The notes below the pieces were generated by a model. The model was given only the letters and a program-made list of their open reading frames with translations, was not told the origin of the DNA and ran no database searches. Below are positions 15,842 to 21,268 of a stretch of DNA of 22,804 bases, piece after piece. The translations under genes and the position numbers were made by a program. How positions within the stretch are numbered: position 1 is the first letter of the stretch; every line of letters starts with the position of its first letter. Source of the stretch: a virus; the IMG/VR virus record IMGVR_UViG_3300021077_000157, positions 1 through 22,804 of that record; one strand, written 5' to 3'.

Positions 15842-15869
15842 AAATTATCAAATATATCAACTATTTCAA
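15842..15869 (-). promoter_or_regulatory. Likely promoter of the leftward late operon
   Basis: On the minus strand TTGAAA (15869-15864) and TAATTT (15847-15842) are separated by 16 nt, with TG at the extended -10 position (TGATAATTT). It lies 25 nt before the zinc-ribbon start. The whole divergent gap 15818-15959 is AT-rich and contains only this and the rightward promoter as clear signals. Confidence 0.4.
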
Positions 15870-15919
15870 AGCTTTTTTGCATTTAATGCTCATTTTTCGC
15901 AAAAAAGTACCGATATATA

Positions 15920-15928
15920 TGTTATAAG
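15920..15928 (+). promoter_or_regulatory. Extended -10 promoter, TGTTATAAG
   Basis: TG-T-TATAAG on the plus strand, 31 nt before the tandem-HTH start, within the 12-mer ATATATGTTATA that recurs at 21265-21276 in front of the RHH gene. No -35 match at the right distance. Confidence 0.5.
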
Positions 15929-15959
15929 AGAGGCAATATCGCCCCCCAAAGGTAGTTAG

Positions 15960-16310
15960 ATGAACACAATACAAGCAGCTGAATTTACTGGTATTCCTGA
16001 ATTCCTATTAGTCCGTATGCGAGCAAGGGAAACTACCTCGATTAAGAGCGGTCCGCCGTTCTGTAAGAAGATGGGACGCAATGGCGAGCCCCTTTATACA
16101 TATTCTATTCGAGACCTACGCCGATGGATGAAGATCCGTAAATGCCTGATTACTGCCGGGGATGCTGCTGAAATCCTTGGGATAAGTAGAGAAGATCTGA
16201 TCAATATGCATGGACTCCAAGGAGTCGATATCAATAAGAAAACACATAAAGGTCGCCTTGTTATCGATAACGGGCATGCTATTTACGTGTGGGTACCAAA
16301 GCTATCATAG
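15960..16310 (+). CDS. Tandem helix-turn-helix (excisionase/MerR-like) regulator
   Basis: A 116-residue protein with two similar DNA-binding modules. Module 1 (3-59): TIQAAEFTGIPEFLLVRMR, then GPPFCKKMG and YTYSIRDLRRWMK, the order seen in HTH_17/excisionase proteins (HTH, 'GPP' turn, 'Y' strand, final helix). Module 2 (63-113): LITAGDAAEILGISREDLIN, wing-like GRLVIDNGHAIYVW. Two modules in one chain may let a monomer span a site. AAAGG lies 8 nt before ATG 15960. It is divergent from the late operon and so placed to control it. Codons 100-113 lie inside a 41-bp sequence that recurs at 17000-17040. Confidence 0.7.
   Translation: MNTIQAAEFTGIPEFLLVRMRARETTSIKSGPPFCKKMGRNGEPLYTYSIRDLRRWMKIRKCLITAGDAAEILGISREDLINMHGLQGVDINKKTHKGRLVIDNGHAIYVWVPKLS
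16257..16297 (+). repeat. 41-bp direct repeat, copy 1
   Basis: This stretch, from CTTGTTATCGATAAC to GTGTGGGTACC, recurs at 17000-17040 in the same orientation with a single C/T difference (C at the AACGGG position here, T in the other copy). It encodes residues 100-113 of the tandem-HTH protein. Confidence 0.9.
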
Positions 16311-16326
16311 TTGGCTTCTATCATAT

Positions 16327-16503
16327 TCATCTCTCATTCTCTTTCTTCCACTTTTCCAAACTCTCTCTACTATACCTAACCCTCTTCCCCGCTAGAAAGT
16401 AGGGAGGTCCTTTATTAGCACGACGCCAGTTCCCTAGGGTCTTTGGTGCCATATGTAGGAGAGCCGCCACTTCTTTCTCTGTTAAAACATCATCTTTTTC
16501 CAT
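16327..16503 (-). CDS. Excisionase/AlpA-like helix-turn-helix protein
   Basis: A 58-residue protein, start ATG 16503. It reads MEKDDVLTEKEVAALLHMAP, then KTLGNWRRANKGPPYFLAGK, RVRYSRESLEKWKKENER: the complete HTH_17/AlpA plan with the helix-turn-helix (LTEKEVAALLHMAPKTLGNWR), the GPPYF turn and a Y-S-x-E-x-L-E-K-W final helix. Proteins of this class are recombination directionality factors or transcription regulators. A purine-rich GAGAGGCGAGAGA lies just upstream as a weak ribosome site. It is convergent with the tandem-HTH gene (17 nt apart) and lies inside the segment flanked by 41-bp repeats. No integrase gene is visible in this window. Confidence 0.8.
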   Translation of the reverse strand: MEKDDVLTEKEVAALLHMAPKTLGNWRRANKGPPYFLAGKRVRYSRESLEKWKKENER

Positions 16504-16541
16504 TCTCTCGCCTCTCTAAATATGCGCATCTGATCATTTTT

Positions 16542-16841
16542 CTATTTAGTCGCCTTAATATCAAAAACTTTATAATCAACCTGATATTGATATTTTATAA
16601 AGCTATCCCCTAACTCTTCTTTAAGAAGATCTATATCAAGGCTATTCCTCGCTCTTTCGGTTAAACTAACTATAAAACCATCCTTCATCGTTCCAATCAT
16701 AGCTATTAAATCATCACCAAGAAGAGCTTTGAAATATTCTTTAAGCTCCGCCTCTTGTTTTTCCAACTCACGGCGCAAGTTTATTACAGCCGCCAATTGG
16801 TACGCTTTTTTAAATGCCACCACATTCGTTATTTTACGCAT
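16542..16841 (-). CDS. Small phage protein with N-terminal coiled coil
   Basis: A 99-residue protein. ATG 16850 is also open but has AAGGA immediately against it; ATG 16841 has 9-nt spacing and is preferred. The first half is a helix likely to coil (LAAVINLRRELEKQEAELKEYFKALLGDD); the second half (GTMKDGFIVSLTERARNSLDIDLLKEELGD, then YQYQVDYKVFDIKA) matches a pattern I recall in short phage proteins with 'S-E-R-x-R-x-S-L-D' followed by a YxxxDVK end, of unknown function. It has its own promoter and upstream A-tract array and is followed by the excisionase-like gene 38 nt away. Confidence 0.65.
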   Translation of the reverse strand: MRKITNVVAFKKAYQLAAVINLRRELEKQEAELKEYFKALLGDDLIAMIGTMKDGFIVSLTERARNSLDIDLLKEELGDSFIKYQYQVDYKVFDIKATK

Positions 16842-16887
16842 TTGTTTCATTCCTTAACTTGTTCTTAGGCGGATTATATGATTCGCC

Positions 16888-16896
16888 TTTATAACA
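16888..16896 (-). promoter_or_regulatory. Extended -10 promoter, TGTTATAAA
   Basis: TG-T-TATAAA on the minus strand (16896-16888), 46 nt before the preferred start of the coiled-coil gene. The core TATGTTATA is the same as at 15919-15927 and 21268-21276. The phased A-tracts begin about 15 nt upstream. Confidence 0.5.
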
Positions 16897-16910
16897 TACT
16901 TATCGTCTTA

Positions 16911-16994
16911 TTATTGGGAACCTTTAGGACTATTTAGGCTTTTTTGGGTAGGTTAGCGATATCTTTGGGATATTTTTTAGGGGATTTTTTGGGG
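16911..16994 (-). repeat. Phased A-tract array, probably bent DNA
   Basis: On the minus strand, eight A-runs, mostly after CCC or CCT, are centred near 16987, 16975, 16965, 16954, 16942, 16934, 16924 and 16914, close to one per helical turn. Three are A6. The array ends just upstream of the extended -10 at 16896-16888, where curved or UP-element-like DNA stimulates transcription. It could also be a set of iterons for a DNA-binding protein. Confidence 0.55.
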
Positions 16995-16999
16995 AATAT

Positions 17000-17040
17000 C
17001 TTGTTATCGATAATGGGCATGCTATTTACGTGTGGGTACC
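17000..17040 (+). repeat. 41-bp direct repeat, copy 2
   Basis: Matches 16257-16297 at 40 of 41 positions. Here it does not belong to an HTH gene; its right 19 bp form the last six codons and the stop of the sigma-factor gene on the minus strand (VPTRK, stop). Confidence 0.9.
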
Positions 17041-17546
17041 CGCCGTATCCCGTTAACGTTATTCAGCACTCTTCTCTTCGTCTCAGTCACTATCTGACTA
17101 ATGCGTGCCTCAGTTAAGCCACACATCTCCGCTATTTCAACCAAGTTATATCCATACTTGTGATGCAGTACAAATGCGATTCTGTTAACCGGCGGGATTG
17201 TCCTAAAGTATTTATCGATGAACAGCATGTCAGCTAGATTCTCAGGATTAGGACGGTTACACCTTACCACTTTCTCACTGAGGTCAAGAGCTTTTAGCGT
17301 CATCGCTTTTTTCCCTTTTTGACTCTTTGTTCCTACCCCGGTTGGCGAGACTCTCCCATATTGGGATCTTAGAAAATCTGAATAGCGGTGCCTCAGATGA
17401 CCGACCATCTCGTCATTCTCTAGAGCATAGAGGACTACCTCTTGGGCAAAGTCGTCAGCATCGACTTGACTACCTGGCCAAGAGCCACGTTTTAGCGCAT
17501 AGAGATAAGCGCTCAGATGAATTGCTTTTGCTTTTTTGGGGTCCAT
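17022..17546 (-). CDS. Phage sigma-70-like transcription factor
   Basis: A 174-residue protein with the layout of a small sigma factor. Residues 28-60 (VDADDFAQEVVLYALENDE, then LRHRYSDFLRSQYG) resemble part of region 2. Residues 110-160 are region 4: IDKYFRTIPPVNRIAFVLHHKYGYNLVEIAEMCGLTEARISQIVTETKRRV, including the region 4.2 HTH (about 134-157) that contacts a -35 element. The linker is basic. It probably redirects host RNA polymerase to phage genes, or acts as a regulator with a sigma-like HTH. No ribosome site precedes ATG 17546; a -10-like TGCTAAACT ends 6 nt upstream, so the mRNA may be leaderless. Its last six codons lie in the 41-bp repeat. Confidence 0.8.
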   Translation of the reverse strand: MDPKKAKAIHLSAYLYALKRGSWPGSQVDADDFAQEVVLYALENDEMVGHLRHRYSDFLRSQYGRVSPTGVGTKSQKGKKAMTLKALDLSEKVVRCNRPNPENLADMLFIDKYFRTIPPVNRIAFVLHHKYGYNLVEIAEMCGLTEARISQIVTETKRRVLNNVNGIRRVPTRK

Positions 17547-17552
17547 GCAAAG

Positions 17553-17561
17553 AGTTTAGCA
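17553..17561 (-). promoter_or_regulatory. Extended -10-like element at the sigma gene start
   Basis: TG-C-TAAACT (17561-17553), four of six matches to TATAAT plus the TG. The expected transcript start falls on or next to ATG 17546. The remaining DNA to 17760 (about 200 nt) holds no gene I can support. Confidence 0.3.
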
Positions 17562-17760
17562 TGGGATTTAGGAATTTGATGATGCGGCAGTGCGCGACGC
17601 TGCTCTGACTAACCCCAAGATATCCACTCTTAGAAAGCCAACTAGTCTCCCAAGGGAAGGTCCGAAAACTACCCTAGCATTTCCCAGCCTCGCATCATTG
17701 AAGTACATGACGCCTTCATCCCTTTTATAGAAAATCCTCTGATGTCCTTCAAGGGTTATA

Positions 17761-17769
17761 TGGGATAAT
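17761..17769 (+). promoter_or_regulatory. Extended -10 promoter, TGGGATAAT
   Basis: TG-G-GATAAT on the plus strand, 20 nt before the start of the 89-codon gene. Five of six matches to TATAAT plus the TG. The expected start, near 17776, falls inside the inverted repeat 17769-17786. Confidence 0.4.
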
Positions 17770-17786
17770 TTCCCTAAAAAGGGAAA
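17769..17786 (+). promoter_or_regulatory. Inverted repeat over transcript start and ribosome site
   Basis: TTTCCCT (17769-17775) and AGGGAAA (17780-17786) are reverse complements around AAAA. The right arm holds AGGG, the only ribosome-site candidate for ATG 17790. It could be an operator for a dimeric protein; as RNA, the arm would hide the ribosome site if the transcript starts early enough. Confidence 0.4.
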
Positions 17787-17789
17787 ACC

Positions 17790-18059
17790 ATGGGATGGGA
17801 TTATCTCGACAGTAAGCAACCATCGGGAGATAGGAAGTCACACTGGGAAGGCGAGGAATGGAACAGAATAGGGGTTCAAATCGGCGGGGGGAGGGATGAC
17901 TATGTTTCCCTGTCTCGTGAGGAATGGAAGCTTCTAAATCGATTTATAGCCCGTTTCGATGGTAAAGAGATAACCCCCAAGGATTATGATGGTTTATCCA
18001 AGGGGCTACAGATTATTATTACCGACTGGCTAAAGAAGTCTAAGCAGCGGGCTTTCTAG
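17790..18059 (+). CDS. Hypothetical small phage protein
   Basis: An 89-residue protein, MGWDYLDSKQPSGDRKSHWE, then VSLSREEWKLLNRFIARFDG and LSKGLQIIITDWLKKSKQRAF. The second half looks like two helices ending basic. AGGG lies 6 nt before ATG 17790, within an inverted repeat. It converges with and overlaps the 79-codon minus gene by 20 nt. No family recognised. The dedicated promoter-like element and ribosome site support it as real. Confidence 0.6.
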   Translation: MGWDYLDSKQPSGDRKSHWEGEEWNRIGVQIGGGRDDYVSLSREEWKLLNRFIARFDGKEITPKDYDGLSKGLQIIITDWLKKSKQRAF

Positions 18060-18279
18060 TTAGGATATATTCCAAACTCCCTAGAATCCTAGCATATTGA
18101 CTCTCGTTATGCGTTTGAATTACAAGCGTATCCTCAAACCAGAGTTTTCTCTTCACCCCTAACAGGTCGACCACATCTATAGAATCATTGATCTTTTCTA
18201 GATTCTCTCCACAAGCGATATCGCATTCAGGAAATCTTACTAAAATCATTAAATTATTTGGGTTTTTATGTATTGTCAT
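18040..18279 (-). CDS. Hypothetical small phage protein
   Basis: A 79-residue protein, start ATG 18279 with a strong GGGAGG 8 nt upstream. It has strand-rich text (NNLMILVRFPECDIACG, VVDLLGVKRKLWFEDTLVIQT) and a C-terminal helix (NESQYARILGSLEYIL). I see no motif. It stands alone, convergent with the previous gene and divergent from the small membrane protein gene at 18369. Confidence 0.6.
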   Translation of the reverse strand: MTIHKNPNNLMILVRFPECDIACGENLEKINDSIDVVDLLGVKRKLWFEDTLVIQTHNESQYARILGSLEYILTRKPAA

Positions 18280-18368
18280 CTCACATACCTCCCTTTCATA
18301 ATAAGCTCTACGGCCTGGAGGCGTAAAATCTTTAATGGCGGCTATTTCCCCTTTGATTGAGGATACAT

Positions 18369-18548
18369 GTGAAACAATTCCCTAACTTAATGGCAAATGA
18401 TATTACCCCCCTTGATGAATTCTGGGCCCTCTTCGCTGACGGATATATTCGTATTTATAACGTAGTATCCAATAATCAATGGATAATATTTGGGATACTA
18501 GGTGTTTTTCTAGGCTGGTACTTAACCAAACTTCGCATTTTTAAATAG
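18369..18548 (+). CDS. Small single-pass membrane protein
   Basis: A 59-residue protein. The frame opens at TTG 18357, but GTG 18369 is preferred: GAGG (18359-18362) lies 6 nt upstream. It begins MKQFPNLMANDITPLDEFW and has one hydrophobic segment, NNQWIIFGILGVFLGWYLTK (about 36-55), with a short basic end, suggesting N-out, C-in insertion. Size and single membrane span would fit a small holin-like or superinfection protein, but no endolysin is near, so no function is assigned. The gap 18280-18368 holds only a ribosome site on each strand and weak AT-rich promoter-like DNA. Confidence 0.55.
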   Translation: MKQFPNLMANDITPLDEFWALFADGYIRIYNVVSNNQWIIFGILGVFLGWYLTKLRIFK

Positions 18549-18556
18549 ACTATCCG

Positions 18557-18763
18557 TCATTTTCCCTCTGGCTCCGGATACATCTCGTCGAACCGGGCAC
18601 AAAGCCATTTAGTGCCTTGAGCTACCGTATCGCAATAGTACTTATGTGGCCAGCCGTTGCGATTGTGGCCGATAGCAAAATGCCAACCGTCTTCCCATAC
18701 GCTCTCTATTGAGACTGGCCGGTCCATTGCGTAAAACTTCTCTAATATTTCCGCTAGTGTCAT
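18557..18763 (-). CDS. Hypothetical small phage protein
   Basis: A 68-residue protein, MTLAEILEKFYAMDRPVSIE, then SVWEDGWHFAIGHNRNGWPHKYYCD and a helical TKWLCARFDEMYPEPEG. Aromatic and Gly-rich centre; a DUF-like phage accessory protein that I cannot place. AGGAG lies 10 nt before ATG 18763. Downstream of the replication operon terminator, it is probably read from its own or a read-through transcript. Confidence 0.55.
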   Translation of the reverse strand: MTLAEILEKFYAMDRPVSIESVWEDGWHFAIGHNRNGWPHKYYCDTVAQGTKWLCARFDEMYPEPEGK

Positions 18764-18806
18764 CTCTAATTATCTCCTATTATGGAACCCTTCCTGAACA
18801 GTTGGG

Positions 18807-18840
18807 AAAAGGGAGTTAGGTTCAATCTTGACTCCCTTTT
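18807..18840. terminator. Bidirectional intrinsic terminator
   Basis: AAAAGGGAGT (18807-18816) and ACTCCCTTTT (18831-18840) form a perfect 10-bp stem with a 14-nt loop. On the plus strand it continues TCTTTT, a good U-run; on the minus strand only four U precede CCC. It lies 9 nt after the end of the leftward replication operon. Confidence 0.7.
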
Positions 18841-18848
18841 TCTTTTGC

Positions 18849-19097
18849 TCAAATGATCTCATGGGTTTCCCTATCATAATTCAATTTCCCCACTTCACTA
18901 TTACTGAGAAAGTTACTAGAGCTATTCACCCACTGCTTTCTCCTAACACTGCGCATCCATTGCTTTTCCTCAGGAGCTACATCATGTGCAGTCTTCTCCA
19001 GAGATTTCATATTCTGCACCATCCTCTCTACAAGAAGGCGGTGCTTTTGCTTCTTCGTGAGGCTGTGATCTCCGATTGTGATTAGGTCTTCTCTCAA
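18849..19097 (-). CDS. Hypothetical basic phage protein
   Basis: An 82-residue basic protein, start TTG 19097 overlapping the previous stop by 4 nt (TTGA), with AAGGAG 8 nt upstream. It contains HSLTKKQKHRLLVERMVQNMKSLEKTAHD and QWMRSVRRKQWVNSS, long helices rich in Lys/Arg that could bind nucleic acid. Last gene of the replication operon, followed at once by a terminator. No family recognised. Confidence 0.6.
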   Translation of the reverse strand: MREDLITIGDHSLTKKQKHRLLVERMVQNMKSLEKTAHDVAPEEKQWMRSVRRKQWVNSSSNFLSNSEVGKLNYDRETHEII

Positions 19098-19285
19098 AAT
19101 CCAAAACTCCTTGTCAATCTTTTGCCCTTAACCGTTACCACATGGAGAATGTTTCCATCTTTATCCTTCATAACGGGCCTGGTGCTGAAATATCGAGCCA
19201 ATTCTCTATCACATTCCTCCTCGAAAGCTTCCTCCATTTCTTTGGTAAAAGGGTGCTGCAATTCATCTTCAAACTGCTTTGGCAT
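19094..19285 (-). CDS. Hypothetical small phage protein
   Basis: A 63-residue protein. GTG 19294 and ATG 19291 are also open, but ATG 19285 has AAGGGG with 8-nt spacing. It starts MPKQFEDELQHPFTKEMEEAFEEECDRELARYF, an acidic helix, then MKDKDGNILHVVTVKGKRLTR. It overlaps the helicase-loader-like gene by 17 nt. Function unknown; position in the replication operon is the only clue. Confidence 0.6.
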   Translation of the reverse strand: MPKQFEDELQHPFTKEMEEAFEEECDRELARYFSTRPVMKDKDGNILHVVTVKGKRLTRSFGF

Positions 19286-19829
19286 CCTCATCACCCCTTG
19301 CGATGGATAGGGCTCGTTTTAAAGCGTCCGATCTATCTCCGAAGGGCAATGCTGGGGGGAGATCATATCCTCGATTGTGGAAGCGTTTAGATAGGCTCAT
19401 GGCCGTCTCTCGCCATTGCTTCATCAAAGAGGGCTGATTTTTGAAAGTTGCACCCTCACATATCGAAAACCAACCCCCATTTTGCTTGACCACTTCCCAG
19501 CCAAGTTCGCCAATTCTTTTCTGGGCAGCTATCGCATTGGGCCGACCGCAATCTACAATTGCCCCCCAAATCCTGCCTGCGATATCCGCCGCTAATTCCT
19601 CGTCATTTTGGTCTGTTCCAAGGCAAAGCCGCTTTATTGTTGCGGGAGCGGGCCATTCTGTTAAAGTGCCGACAGCTAATCCAAAAGCCTTTTGTATTTC
19701 GTCGTCCGTGTGGTCCGCTAAAACTTGCACGAAGACGTTTGCTAGGCTCCTTGTTATCTCAGGGGGCGACCATTGAGGCAAAACCTCCTTGGTTGTCCTC
19801 AAGATCCCAATCATTTGATCTAAATTCAT
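19269..19829 (-). CDS. Helicase-loader-like replication protein
   Basis: A 186-residue helical protein. Residues about 15-70 (EVLPQWSPPEITRSLANVFVQVLADHTDDEIQKAF, then LTEWPAPATIKRLC) resemble the N-terminal 'W-s-x-E-x-x-x-A... P-s-x-x-F/I' pattern of phage replication proteins of the lambda P type. The second part (IWGAIVDCGRPNAIAAQKRIGELGWEVVKQNGGWFSICE) and QWRETAMSLSKRFHNRGYDLPP continue that pattern. Lambda P-like proteins bring DnaB helicase to the origin. ATG 19829 overlaps the initiator stop by 4 nt, and GGAGGG lies 5 nt upstream. Family call is from pattern memory only; a generic unknown is possible. Confidence 0.6.
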   Translation of the reverse strand: MNLDQMIGILRTTKEVLPQWSPPEITRSLANVFVQVLADHTDDEIQKAFGLAVGTLTEWPAPATIKRLCLGTDQNDEELAADIAGRIWGAIVDCGRPNAIAAQKRIGELGWEVVKQNGGWFSICEGATFKNQPSLMKQWRETAMSLSKRFHNRGYDLPPALPFGDRSDALKRALSIARGDEDAKAV

Positions 19830-20701
19830 TTTTTCCCTCCAAATCCAAACATTTGCATCGTTTCATTATCAATTCTCTGCTTCTCTTCCTCGCTCATTGC
19901 TTCATGCTTGTCCTTCTGGCGCTCAGCTTTTGGCTTCATCTGCCTTAAAATGGTTGTGATTCTCCTTTGTTTCTCCTCGTTTAGCTTCAAAAGCCCCTTT
20001 GGAGTTGAGATAACTGTAGCCCAGAATCCCGCCTCAATGAATTTCAAGAGCGCTTTCATGCCTTCTAGGTTGATGTTCTCAAGCTTCATGACCTTATCAA
20101 GCTCTACTGCAAACGATTCCACGCTCCAGGATTTTGGCGGTTTTGTCCACTTCATTTCTCTCAGTGCGAAGTCATACCAAGTCTTGGCGAATTCAAGGAG
20201 TTCAGGAGAAAAAGAAGAAATGAGGTTTGAGTGACTATGAGTAAGACTATGAGTATAGAGAAGCGTAGGTGTCTGCTTGATACTTACCTGAGTATCATTT
20301 TGGCACTCGGTAGGTATCGATTTGTTATCTACCTTATATAGTGCCATTTTGATATTTAGCGTATCTTCGTCGATCCGATAAAAGTTTGGTTGATTGCCAC
20401 CGCCAAACTCACTTTTTCGTTTCTTCACTAAAACCCCAAGGTCGCACAAATCTTTTACATATCGCTTTATCGTAATCAGACTTAGCCAAGGTAGCCGATC
20501 CTGCCATTGCTCGTAACTATCCTGCATCCACCAATAGCCATCGAAGCAATATTTGCTCTTCTCATAGTTGTATTTCCCTTCCTTCTCTCCTATTGAATAT
20601 CGGATATATTCCAATATTATGGCTTTATCGCTACCTCCTAAGAAAAATGCTTCACTTCTAAGACCGCTAAATCCCTTTGCGCCTTTAAGATTAATAGGCA
20701 T
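19826..20701 (-). CDS. Phage replication initiator-like protein with winged-helix N-terminus
   Basis: A 291-residue protein, first gene of the leftward replication operon. Residues 18-105 read as a winged-helix domain (AFFLGGSDKAIILEYIRY, WMQDSYEQWQDRLPWLSLITIKRYVKDLCDLGVLVKKR), typical of replisome organisers and plasmid or phage Rep proteins. A low-complexity linker with THSLTHSHS follows, then a C-terminal helical domain (ELLEFAKTWYDFALREMKW, GMKALLKFIEAGFWATVISTPKGLLKLNEEK) and a charged tail. GGAG lies 5 nt before ATG 20701. The upstream non-coding region with inverted repeats is a natural candidate for its binding site. Confidence 0.7.
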   Translation of the reverse strand: MPINLKGAKGFSGLRSEAFFLGGSDKAIILEYIRYSIGEKEGKYNYEKSKYCFDGYWWMQDSYEQWQDRLPWLSLITIKRYVKDLCDLGVLVKKRKSEFGGGNQPNFYRIDEDTLNIKMALYKVDNKSIPTECQNDTQVSIKQTPTLLYTHSLTHSHSNLISSFSPELLEFAKTWYDFALREMKWTKPPKSWSVESFAVELDKVMKLENINLEGMKALLKFIEAGFWATVISTPKGLLKLNEEKQRRITTILRQMKPKAERQKDKHEAMSEEEKQRIDNETMQMFGFGGKK

Positions 20702-20944
20702 AAAATCTCCAATATTGATTGAAATAGTTGACTGATTTATTGACTTTTTCGGGGGATGTAGTGTATCTAAAGCACATCGGACACCAGTACTAGTGGTCGT
20801 TCGGTAGAGCCTCTTACAGTGGTTAGCGTCACTTAAGGGGCTCGATATTTAATACCCCCTTCTACCGCACCCGGAATAGAAACTCTACCAAAATTAGATA
20901 TTTGAACTGATTGTAAAAAGATGTGAAATAATATAAAAGTTGGT
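20702..20944. promoter_or_regulatory. Non-coding region with inverted repeats, possible origin
   Basis: No gene seen. It holds TTGACT twice (20728-20733 and 20740-20745); the second pairs with TATCTA (20764-20769) at 18 nt as a plus-strand promoter. GGTAGAG (20803-20809) mirrors CTCTACC (20883-20889), and AAGGGG (20835-20840) mirrors CCCCTT (20856-20861) with AT-rich loop sequence. ACCAGTACTAGTGGT (20783-20797) has 4-bp mirrored ends. TATAAA at 20932-20937 lies just before the structured RNA. Such clustering beside an initiator gene fits an origin. Confidence 0.4.
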
Positions 20945-21125
20945 AAACGTGATGAGCAGCACGGGAAGCAGGGTTGCCTGCGAGCAATAAACTTTGTCGG
21001 AATTAGCAAGCCGATAGCCCTAGAGACGTGCCCGGTCAACGTGACAGTGAAGCAGACAGGCCGTAAAGCCGGATAGATGCAAGATATGGCTGTAGGTAGG
21101 AGTCGCGACCTACCTCATCACGTTT
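20945..21125 (+). ncRNA. Candidate structured non-coding RNA closed by a 12-bp helix
   Basis: AAACGTGATGAG (20945-20956) and CTCATCACGTTT (21114-21125) are perfect reverse complements 157 nt apart. Inside are helices GCACG/CGTGC (20959-20963/21027-21031), GCAGG/CCTGC with a GTTG loop (20968-20981), a 6-bp TGTCGG/CCGATA stem (20995-21016), GTCA/TGAC (21035-21045), ACAGGCC/GGCTGT with a bulged G (21056-21062/21088-21093) and GGTAGG/CCTACC (21095-21114), stacked on the closing helix. A TATAAA box ends 7 nt upstream and an intrinsic terminator follows at 21212. No protein frame with a ribosome site covers it. I do not recognise an Rfam family: not tRNA, tmRNA, 6S or RNase P. Confidence 0.6.
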
Positions 21126-21211
21126 CCCCTTGCTCCCTAACTCCCCTTATTGTAAATATTCCTTCGGCTCCCTTCCTGTTCGATAGTTAGTGATCATACG
21201 TCGGAAAAAGT

Positions 21212-21245
21212 CTCTATTTTGGTGGTTCTAATAGAGGCTTTTTTT
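21212..21245 (+). terminator. Intrinsic terminator
   Basis: CTCTATT (21212-21218) pairs with AATAGAG (21230-21236) around an 11-nt loop, then GC and seven T. The other strand has the same stem followed by ACTTTTT, so it may work both ways. It would end the structured RNA transcript and insulate the RHH gene promoter. DNA between 21126 and 21211 is pyrimidine-rich with nothing recognised. Confidence 0.75.
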
Positions 21246-21268
21246 GCGTCTTGTTTTCCCTTCATATA

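Larger units (their letters stand above)
16257..17040. mobile_element. Possible small cassette bounded by 41-bp direct repeats
   Basis: Between the repeats lie only an excisionase-like gene, a small unknown gene, its promoter and a phased A-tract array. Removing one repeat plus the intervening DNA (743 bp) would leave the tandem-HTH gene and the sigma gene intact and convergent, overlapping at their 3' ends. No integrase or transposase is inside, so movement would need help from elsewhere. Ordinary tandem duplication or an assembly fold is the alternative. Confidence 0.35.

Noticed and set aside
17568-17819. 83-codon frame on the minus strand
   Set aside because: Only a TTG start without ribosome site, and it crosses the promoter and start of the 89-codon plus gene. 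The text is not clearly non-protein, so I keep some doubt.
20833-21039. 68-codon frame on the minus strand
   Set aside because: Runs through the structured RNA candidate; no ribosome site or motif.
21078-21095. AAGATATGG resembling the group I intron S element
   Set aside because: The matching R element and the room for P3 and P8 are missing; the pairing found forms a short local hairpin, and there is no split gene around it.
21212-21245. GGTGGTTC in the terminator loop resembling a T-box antiterminator
   Set aside because: No specifier loop or stem I features upstream, and the downstream gene is a phage RHH protein, not an amino-acid gene.
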